Part shown: positions 5,793 through 11,259 of the stretch, piece after piece
How positions within the stretch are numbered: position 1 is the stretch's first letter
Layout of the letters: every line of letters starts with the position of its first letter
Origin: Rhizobacter sp.
GTDB taxonomy: Bacteria; Pseudomonadota; Gammaproteobacteria; Burkholderiales; Burkholderiaceae
NCBI GenBank assembly: GCA_014379885.1
Contig: JACMKW010000404.1
Coordinates: 1-11,259 of the forward strand
Direction: 5' to 3'
DNA: 11,259 bases
Notes under the pieces: model-generated
Told to the model about the DNA's origin: nothing
The model's database searches: none
Seen by the model: only the letters and a program-made list of their open reading frames with translations
Translations under genes and position numbers: made by a program

Positions 5793-8186
5793 TCAGCGCA
5801 GCTCGATGGTTGCGCCGGCGAGGCCTGTTCCGCGCAGCTCGCGCACATCGTCCCAGCCATCGATGCGCCAGCGGTGCACACCGCCGTGCGAGGCTTCCTC
5901 GTTGTGATAGAGGTAGAGATGTTTGCCATGACGCACCAGCGTCGGGCTCAGCGAATTGCCGCTCAGCCCCGGCTGCGTGGGGTCGGCTGACGGCCGAGTC
6001 GAGGGCTGGCCGAACTGGCCGAGGAAGAGCCCACTCTCGTCGAAATGCATGAACTGGTTGGCTTGCCCCACGCGTTCGGTCTGGCGGTCGTAGATGCCTT
6101 CGCCGTGATAGCCGAAGACGATGTGGCGGCCATGCGCCCAGACCACGTTGCCACCGTAATGCACCGAACGGTCGAGGGCGCGGGTCTGGAAACTGCCCTT
6201 GCCATCGAGCAGGCCGCTGGGGCTTGCTTGCCACAGCCACGACGTGCCGCCTCGATCGGCGGCGCCGAGGTGGAAGCCTTCGTTGCCCATCACCGATTGG
6301 TCGAAGAAGATGACCTTGCCCGACGAGGTCAGCGGGAAGCGCGGCGGCATGCCGCCGCTGAAGGCGCCGCGGTAGTAGGGCGTGCCGGGCTGCAACGGAA
6401 CGCTTGCCAACACGACAGGCTCGTGGGCCCACACGGGGTCGCCGTTGGCGTCGTGGCCGGTGAGCGGCAGGCGCATGGCGCGCTGGGTTTGTGAACCCGT
6501 TTGCCCATAACCGAGGTCGCCGTTTTCGTACATCACCATCGGGGTGGCGCCTGGGAGCGGCTGGCCGAAGGTCTTCACCACGCGCAACGGGCCGGAGGCC
6601 GGCAGCTCCACCAGCACCTGGCGGCCGTGGGCCCGCAAGATGCCGTAGGTGCGGCCGTTGGAAAAAGTCTTCACGGCCTGAAAGCCGCCGAAGGCCGCAT
6701 TGAAGGCGTGTGTGTCCGCGAGACTTGCCGGCAGGCCGGCCACCCAATTGCGCACCAGCTTCCACGATCGACCGGGTGTGATGGGCGTGTCGGGCTCGGT
6801 GTCGAATTCGAGGAAGTTGGCAAACACACGACGTGGGTTCGCGTGGTCGACGGTGGAACTGTAGAAGCCCGGCAGGTAGGCGATCTGTGCGTCGCTCGCC
6901 GGCGGCTGCGGCGCATCGGTGCGAAAGCGCAGCACACGGTTGTTGCAGTAGTCGACGACCCACAGCCTGGCATCGGGCGTCAGCACCATGGCGGTCCAGT
7001 CGTGGCCGTTGCGTGGCTTGAAGCACAGTTTGTCGGGCGCCACCTCCGGGTCGGACTCATAGCCTGCGGGTCGGCCGAGGGTGGCTCGAAGCCGGCCTGT
7101 GCGGTCGTATCGCTTGAGCTGCTGGCTGGCTGCGCCGTCAGCGATCCACACCTCGTCTTCGTGTTCAGGGTGGGTGGCCAGCGCGATCGGGAGAACGAGG
7201 TCTTCGATGACGGTCTCGACGGTGGGGGACCGCTCGAGGTCGGTGTAGCGCAGTACCTTGCGGCCTGAAATGACCCACAGGTCTCCAGCGGGTGTCATGG
7301 CGATCTGGTTGAGTCGCTTGGCGGCCAGCGGCAACTGGATCTCGCGCAGCAACTCGCCACTCGCCTTGTCGAACAGGCGCAGCTTGCCGACGGTGCCGTG
7401 CGACACGGCGAGGATGCGCCCGCGGCGCTGGACGGCAAGCCCGGTGGGTACCAGCGCCTCTTGCGTTTCGACCGAGACCACACCCGGGTACTCCTGCGGC
7501 GGGTAGCAGGTGCGGCCATCCTTCATGCGGATCAGGCACACCGTTTGGCCAGCGCTGAACTTCGCCGGCTTGGCGGTCTGCAGATCGTAGGCGCCGACGA
7601 AGCTCGTCTTCGACATGCCGCCGATGTTGGCCCAGTAGAGCCGGTTCGCATCGGCCGCCACCATGCCGACTGCCGCGAACCGGTCAGACGACGCAAAGGG
7701 CAGGGTGTGATGCTGTGGTGCTGACAGGGGGAAGGCATGCAAGCCGGGGCGACCTTCGTTGAAACCCACGGCGTAGATGACACGGTCACCATCCCACACC
7801 AGGCTGGTCGGGGGCAGGTAGGCGTTGTGAATATCCGGGCCACCGGCAGCAACCGAGCTGTTGCCGTAAACACCTTCCCAGACGTAGCGGATGCGGTGGT
7901 GGACGAGCCTGATCTCGTAGCTTGAATCGTTGGCCGCGACGCCACGGTCATCGCGACCGTCCCAGGCGCCTTCATGCGGGCCGGCGGCGAGCGGCTCGGC
8001 GCGCCACAAGGTGCGGATCAGCGTGCCGTCGCGGCTGTACACCCCGGCGCTGGTGGTGGCCTGTGCCGGCAGGGCAAACGACCAGCGTGTGGCCGTGGGT
8101 GCGTCATCAGCGGGCTGTGCCCTTGCGGCAGGCAGAGTGAGCGCTGCGAGCGTTGCCAGCCCCGCAAGCACCCAACCTCGCTTCAT
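5793..8186 (-). CDS. Secreted beta-propeller (NHL-like) protein with FlgD-type Ig-like N-domain
   Basis: The 797-aa product has a clear Sec signal peptide (MKRGWVLAGLATLAALTLPAARA, cleavage likely near residue 23). Residues about 35-95 (AGVYSRDGTLIRTL, then GAWDGRDDRGVAAND and YEIRL) match the FlgD/CHU-type Ig-like pattern. The rest is beta-rich with NHL-like blades: PTGLAVQRRGRILAVSHG, LNQIAMTPAGDLWVISGRK, HPEHEDEVWIADG, TAMVLTPDARLWVVDYCNNR and more, ending in HLYLYHNEEASHGGVHRW. No transmembrane tail or sorting signal is present at the C-terminus (GTGLAGATIELR), so it is expected to be periplasmic or released and is not an exosortase substrate. Its ATG overlaps the glycosyltransferase stop (ATGA, 8183-8186), linking it to glycan assembly. 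Function is unknown: glycan binding, a lyase-like activity or a scaffold are all possible; no catalytic motif is recognised. Confidence 0.85.
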   Translation of the reverse strand: MKRGWVLAGLATLAALTLPAARAQPADDAPTATRWSFALPAQATTSAGVYSRDGTLIRTLWRAEPLAAGPHEGAWDGRDDRGVAANDSSYEIRLVHHRIRYVWEGVYGNSSVAAGGPDIHNAYLPPTSLVWDGDRVIYAVGFNEGRPGLHAFPLSAPQHHTLPFASSDRFAAVGMVAADANRLYWANIGGMSKTSFVGAYDLQTAKPAKFSAGQTVCLIRMKDGRTCYPPQEYPGVVSVETQEALVPTGLAVQRRGRILAVSHGTVGKLRLFDKASGELLREIQLPLAAKRLNQIAMTPAGDLWVISGRKVLRYTDLERSPTVETVIEDLVLPIALATHPEHEDEVWIADGAASQQLKRYDRTGRLRATLGRPAGYESDPEVAPDKLCFKPRNGHDWTAMVLTPDARLWVVDYCNNRVLRFRTDAPQPPASDAQIAYLPGFYSSTVDHANPRRVFANFLEFDTEPDTPITPGRSWKLVRNWVAGLPASLADTHAFNAAFGGFQAVKTFSNGRTYGILRAHGRQVLVELPASGPLRVVKTFGQPLPGATPMVMYENGDLGYGQTGSQTQRAMRLPLTGHDANGDPVWAHEPVVLASVPLQPGTPYYRGAFSGGMPPRFPLTSSGKVIFFDQSVMGNEGFHLGAADRGGTSWLWQASPSGLLDGKGSFQTRALDRSVHYGGNVVWAHGRHIVFGYHGEGIYDRQTERVGQANQFMHFDESGLFLGQFGQPSTRPSADPTQPGLSGNSLSPTLVRHGKHLYLYHNEEASHGGVHRWRIDGWDDVRELRGTGLAGATIELR

Positions 8187-9490
8187 GCGTAGGCGGGTTG
8201 CGCAGCGCCCACAGGCGCATGGTTGGCCAACTCACGCAGCACCTGGCCAACTTTCGAGGTGTAGGCCAGCCAGTCGAACTCGCGCGCACGCAGCGCCGCC
8301 TGCCGTCCCATCTGTGCGCGCAGCTCGGGGTTGAGGTACAGGCGTTCGAGGCAGCGGCATATGGCCTCTTCGTCTCGCTCCGGCACGATGAAGCCGTCGA
8401 TGCCATCGCGCACGATGTCGCCCGGGCCGTTGGCCGTCACGATGACGGGCACACCGCAGGCCATGGCCTCCAGCACCACCAGGCCCATGCCTTCCACGAG
8501 AGTGGGCAAGACGAACACGTCAGAGGCGCGGTAGCGGGCCGCAAGTGCCGGGCGGGTCTGGTGGGGGATGTGTTCGATCGAGTCGCGGTAAGGGCGCAAC
8601 GGTTCGTCGCCGCCCACGATGCTGCCGACCAGGGTGAGGCGGGTGTCACGACGCGCAAACCGGCGGTAGCCGCGCAGCAGGTACGACAGGCCCTTGCGCT
8701 GCGTGAGCTGGCCGGCATAGATGACATTGAAATGCGCAGATGCCCCACGCGGCGGGCCGGGTGAGAACACCTGCAGATCCACGCCGTAGGGGATCATCTT
8801 CATCTTCGAACGCGCAACGCCCTGGGCCACGAAGCTGTCAGCGGCGAAGGTCGAGCCCACGAGAATGGCATCGGCCTGCTCGATCTCTGCGTCGAGCCGC
8901 TCCTCGTGGCCCGGCGCCCAGTCATCGAAATCGGGCCAGGTGACCGCGAACTCGGGCTCGCGCTCGTTCTCCTCAAGGCGGATGCGCCGCCGCTCGCGGT
9001 GGTGGGCCACCGGGTAGTTGAGAACCAGGCCGCGCTGGCCGGCAGACGTCGCTGCCTGGAACGCCGGCAATGCAAAACCTTCGTAGGCCACGACACACGC
9101 CGCGTCGCCGGTGTAGGGGCAGGCCTTGCGTGCCACGGCTTCACGCACCTCCATGTAGAGACGATTCGTCCAGCGGTGGCGCAGATGCGGCGCCAGCATG
9201 CCCAGCCGCCCGATCGCGGCGGCGCACAGGTCGAACAGCACGCCCGCTTCGCGTGTCAACGATGCCAGGGCAGGGTCGCTGATGCGGCGCCTGCCGAAGG
9301 TGCTGCCGTACACCGAGCCCGCCAGCGGCATGGCCTCCAGTGCACGTTCCCAGGCGCGCCCCTTGTTGACGTAGGGCCGCACGTAAGCGGCCAGCACTTG
9401 CGCGCGCGCCAGGGCCAGCGCCAGCTGGTTCAGTTCGGGCGAATTGAAGTTGACCACGAGCGTGCGGGGAAGGGCGGCTGCAGTGTTCAT
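8183..9490 (-). CDS. Glycosyltransferase family 4 (GT-B) enzyme
   Basis: The 435-aa product is a retaining GT-B glycosyltransferase acting at the cytoplasmic face of the membrane, transferring a sugar from a nucleotide donor to a lipid-linked or nascent glycan. The C-terminal GT1/GT4 domain is plain: MIPYGVDLQVFSP (about 232-244), VIYAGQLTQRKGLSYLL (256-272, with Arg265 and Lys266 for phosphate contact), ASDVFVLPTLVEGMGLVVLEAMACGVPVI with the E-x7-E motif at Glu333 and Glu341, and NGPGDIVRDGIDGFIVP. The N-terminal acceptor domain (1-220) is less conserved, as usual. Donor and acceptor cannot be named; GDP-fucose or GDP-mannose are plausible given the locus. It is first in a minus-strand group and its stop overlaps the start of the secreted propeller gene. 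The ATG at 9490 has only a weak upstream ribosome site. Confidence 0.92.
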   Translation of the reverse strand: MNTAAALPRTLVVNFNSPELNQLALALARAQVLAAYVRPYVNKGRAWERALEAMPLAGSVYGSTFGRRRISDPALASLTREAGVLFDLCAAAIGRLGMLAPHLRHRWTNRLYMEVREAVARKACPYTGDAACVVAYEGFALPAFQAATSAGQRGLVLNYPVAHHRERRRIRLEENEREPEFAVTWPDFDDWAPGHEERLDAEIEQADAILVGSTFAADSFVAQGVARSKMKMIPYGVDLQVFSPGPPRGASAHFNVIYAGQLTQRKGLSYLLRGYRRFARRDTRLTLVGSIVGGDEPLRPYRDSIEHIPHQTRPALAARYRASDVFVLPTLVEGMGLVVLEAMACGVPVIVTANGPGDIVRDGIDGFIVPERDEEAICRCLERLYLNPELRAQMGRQAALRAREFDWLAYTSKVGQVLRELANHAPVGAAQPAYA

Positions 9491-9541
9491 TCACACCATC
9501 GTAGGAAGTATTTGTGACTGCCTTGTGCAGATGCTCGGGCA

Positions 9542-9562
9542 CGCCTGAAAAACTCTCAGGCG
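9542..9562. repeat. Inverted repeat with 7-bp arms and 7-bp spacer
   Basis: The arms CGCCTGA (9542-9548) and TCAGGCG (9556-9562) are exact reverse complements around the spacer AAAACTC. It lies 52 bp upstream of the glycosyltransferase start. It could be a transcription-factor site or a leader hairpin; no T-tract follows in either direction, so it is not a standard terminator. Confidence 0.6.
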
Positions 9563-9607
9563 CTGACTCAATGCCGAAATATTCGATCGCTAGAGTCGTT
9601 GCATTGA

Positions 9608-9622
9608 GGTCACAGCGTGACC
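9608..9622. repeat. Inverted repeat with 6-bp arms and 3-bp spacer (operator candidate)
   Basis: GGTCAC (9608-9613), AGC, and GTGACC (9617-9622) form a perfect dyad. Its short spacing is typical of sites bound by dimeric regulators. It is placed between the two divergent starts, 80 bp before the ligase-like ATG. The cognate regulator is not in the window. Confidence 0.55.
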
Positions 9623-9675
9623 CAGGCGCTCCGTATTGCGGCGCGGGAGCGTCGGCAGCGGGAGCGCAGATCAAC

Positions 9676-9702
9676 ATGAAAAATGCACAGGGCGGGGTGT
9701 GA
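9676..9702 (+). other. Possible 8-codon leader ORF overlapping the ligase-like start
   Basis: ATG at 9676 opens a reading frame of eight codons (MKNAQGGV) ending in TGA at 9700-9702, whose last base is the first base of the ligase-like ATG (TGATG). A purine-rich GGGAGCGCAGA lies a few bases before it. It could couple translation into the main gene, but such short frames arise easily by chance. Confidence 0.25.
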
Positions 9703-11189
9703 TGGGCATGCGCATCGCACGCATGCAACTTCGTGCGCCGCGGCCTTTCGCGGCCGCGCCACCGCGTCACGCAGCAGCAGCGACGGTGGATGTTGCGGCA
9801 CGTCCAGACGCGACACAGGCCGCCGCACGCCGGCGCTTGGTGAACGTCGTGCTCGTGATCTACCTGCTGGCCATCCTGGAAGGGGCGTTGCGCAAATACG
9901 TGGCGCCCCAGTTTGGCCAATACATCTTCTTCATACGCGACCCCTTTGTGCTGTACGTCTACGTGCTGGCGACACGCTTTGCCCTGTGGCCACCGCGCGG
10001 CGCGTTTTTTCAACTCAGCATCGTGATGGGCTTCCTCGGGGTTGCGTTGTTCGTGGCCCATTTCCTGTTTGGCGGCTACAGCGAGCCTCGGCTGCTGCTC
10101 GGCATTCATGGTTGGCGCAGCTACTTCCTGTACGTGCCGCTGGCGTTTCTGGTGGGCGCTCAATTCAGCGCGGCAGACCTGGCACGCTTCTCGAAGATCA
10201 CGCTCTTGCTTGCGGTTCCCATTGCCATCTTGGTGGTGGCTCAGTTTTCGTCGCCCATCAACGCGCCGATCAACGTGGGTGTTGCCGAGGAGAAGGAGCT
10301 GCAGTTCGTGGGCATGGTGCTTGACGTCGATCACGTTCGCACCACGGGCCCGTTCACATCGCCCGCCGGGCTGCAGCAGTTCACGGTCACGGCTTGTGCA
10401 TTCCTCCTGGCAAGCTTGCTGCTTCCCGCAAGGCGTCGTCCGCTGGGCTTGGTGCCCACCCTGGCGGCTGGCGCTTCGGTGCTGACCTGCGTGGCACTCA
10501 GCGGCAGCCGAGGCACGCTCTTGCAATGCGTGCTGACCGCCGTGTTCGCGGTGTTGATCGGCGCCATCGGCCGCGGCACCGATCTCAAGGCCAAGGCGCT
10601 GGCGCTGCCCACCTCGCTGGCCGCGTTGGCCGTGGTGCTCTATCCGATTGTCTTCCCTGCGGGATTCGCTGTCTTCGTGAATCGCTGGAACGGTGCGGCC
10701 GTCAACGAAAAGCACATCGAAGGCGGGCTGATAGGCCGCACCTGGTACACCTTCATCGACTTCGTGCACCTGCTCGACGGCACGCCCATCCTCGGCTACG
10801 GCCTGGGCTACGGCAGCAACGCCAGCATCCAGATGCGAGCCACCGTCGACGGCGTGAGGCCGGGTGCCTTCGTCGAGGCCGACTTCGCGCGCCACATGGT
10901 TGACCTGGGGCCGGTCTTCGGGCTTTGCTACATCGTGTTTCGCATCGCCTTGCTGATCTGGCTGCTGCGCATGGTGCTGCGAGCCACCCGCAGCGCACCC
11001 GATCCATTGCCCATGCTGCTGTTTGCCTATACCGGCTACACGGTGCTGATCGGCCAGATCACCGGCAACGGTTCCATCAACGTGTACGGGTGGCTTTTCG
11101 TGGGCCTGTGCATCGCGGCCAGCCGGGTTGCCTTGGAGGGCGCGCAGCAGGCCGATAGCGAGGAAGCACACACCGGTGCCCATGAGTAG
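9702..11189 (+). CDS. O-antigen ligase / polymerase-like (Wzy_C-type) polytopic membrane protein
   Basis: The 495-aa product has a basic, alanine-rich N-terminus (1-45) and about ten hydrophobic helices across the rest, typical of the O-antigen ligase/Wzy polymerase superfamily that joins or polymerises undecaprenyl-linked glycans on the periplasmic side. Recognisable elements are the ALSGSRGT segment (about 265-272), a large periplasmic loop (about 325-400) with GRTWYTFIDF and TPILGYGLGYGSN, and late helices at about 403-425 and 435-455. Sequence does not tell polymerase from ligase. ATG at 9702 is chosen, since earlier in-frame starts back to 9636 add a poor, non-hydrophobic extension; GGGCGGGG just upstream is a weak ribosome site. 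The last ~18 codons (after about 11133) are doubtful: they overlap an antisense segment that itself looks coding, so the natural C-terminus may lie elsewhere. Confidence 0.82.
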   Translation: MGMRIARMQLRAPRPFAAAPPRHAAAATVDVAARPDATQAAARRRLVNVVLVIYLLAILEGALRKYVAPQFGQYIFFIRDPFVLYVYVLATRFALWPPRGAFFQLSIVMGFLGVALFVAHFLFGGYSEPRLLLGIHGWRSYFLYVPLAFLVGAQFSAADLARFSKITLLLAVPIAILVVAQFSSPINAPINVGVAEEKELQFVGMVLDVDHVRTTGPFTSPAGLQQFTVTACAFLLASLLLPARRRPLGLVPTLAAGASVLTCVALSGSRGTLLQCVLTAVFAVLIGAIGRGTDLKAKALALPTSLAALAVVLYPIVFPAGFAVFVNRWNGAAVNEKHIEGGLIGRTWYTFIDFVHLLDGTPILGYGLGYGSNASIQMRATVDGVRPGAFVEADFARHMVDLGPVFGLCYIVFRIALLIWLLRMVLRATRSAPDPLPMLLFAYTGYTVLIGQITGNGSINVYGWLFVGLCIAASRVALEGAQQADSEEAHTGAHE

Positions 11190-11258
11190 CGCGCCGGCGA
11201 GTCCGTAGCCGATATACCGCCCCAATCCTTTGAGGGGCTCGGTCGTCTCCTGTTTCGC
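11133..11258 (-). pseudogene. Partial antisense coding-like segment resembling a small holin-like membrane protein
   Basis: On the minus strand an open frame enters from the right edge and reads AKQETTEPLKGLGRYIGYG, then a hydrophobic helix AGALLMGTGVCFLAIGLL, then RALQ. It resembles, from memory, the start of small actinobacterial membrane proteins (phage-holin-like family), which usually continue with a tryptophan-containing loop and a second helix. Here the resemblance stops abruptly at about 11133 and the frame continues only as the antisense of the ligase-like gene. The segment is thus truncated, and both its reading and that of the ligase C-terminus cannot be natural at once. Either a rearrangement or an assembly chimera would explain it; coincidence remains possible. 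Confidence 0.4.
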
Positions 11259-11259
11259 G

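Larger units (their letters stand above)
9491..9701. promoter_or_regulatory. Divergent intergenic region with two inverted repeats
   Basis: This 211-bp spacer separates the minus-strand glycosyltransferase group from the plus-strand ligase-like gene, so it should hold promoters for both. It contains two perfect inverted repeats (9542-9562 and 9608-9622, listed separately) and a possible 8-codon leader ending in the ligase-like start. I could not assign -35/-10 or sigma-54 elements with confidence. Confidence 0.5.

Noticed and set aside
5317..7026. Open reading frame of 569 codons on the minus strand
   Set aside because: Only its last 134 codons form a credible protein (the lipoprotein). The rest is arginine- and proline-rich out-of-frame reading of the propeller gene.
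9141..11225. Open reading frame of 694 codons on the minus strand
   Set aside because: It is mostly antisense to the ligase-like gene and partly out of frame over the glycosyltransferase, with a low-complexity His/Gln/Arg composition. Only the first ~31 codons look protein-like, and these are reported as a separate partial segment.

Overview
The window is G+C-rich, densely coded DNA. It most resembles an exopolysaccharide / exosortase (PEP-CTERM-type protein sorting) locus of a betaproteobacterium, probably a Burkholderiales member of the Rubrivivax/Leptothrix/Roseateles kind. This rests on the gene set (EpsI-fused exosortase, TPR lipoprotein, WcaF-like acetyltransferase, GT4 glycosyltransferase, O-antigen-ligase-like membrane protein), on lipoprotein signals of the AAC-GGG style and on codon use. 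No phylogenetic marker is present, so the placement is an inference.

Layout, left to right. (1) A minus-strand operon is transcribed from about 3850 leftward: an exosortase with a C-terminal EpsI domain (best match XrtD), GDP-L-fucose synthase, and a TPR-repeat lipoprotein of the PrsT type that runs off the left edge. (2) A 261-bp divergent spacer holds a marked pyrimidine-rich tract. (3) A plus-strand pair with ATGA overlap follows: a WcaF-like hexapeptide acetyltransferase and a SAM-dependent methyltransferase. (4) Converging on it is a minus-strand group: a GT4 glycosyltransferase, a large secreted beta-propeller protein overlapping it by ATGA, and a small cysteine-containing lipoprotein. 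(5) A second divergent spacer contains two perfect inverted repeats. (6) A plus-strand multi-spanning O-antigen ligase/polymerase-like protein lies to its right. (7) The last ~125 bp carry an antisense coding-like segment resembling an unrelated small membrane protein. It overlaps the 3' end of the ligase-like gene and may mark a chimeric or rearranged junction.

Taken together the genes describe assembly of a fucose-containing (or fucose-derivative), acetylated and possibly methylated extracellular glycan. GMER makes GDP-L-fucose, the GT4 enzyme transfers a sugar, WcaF and the methyltransferase may decorate it, and the Wzy/ligase-like protein polymerises or attaches it. An exosortase in the same locus sorts short C-terminal-signal proteins to the envelope. 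No sorting substrate (a protein with a VPLPA/PEP motif, a membrane helix and a basic tail at its C-terminus) is seen in the window. The least characterised parts are the coupled secreted propeller, the small lipoprotein, the 22-bp perfect palindrome inside the exosortase gene and the right-end junction.
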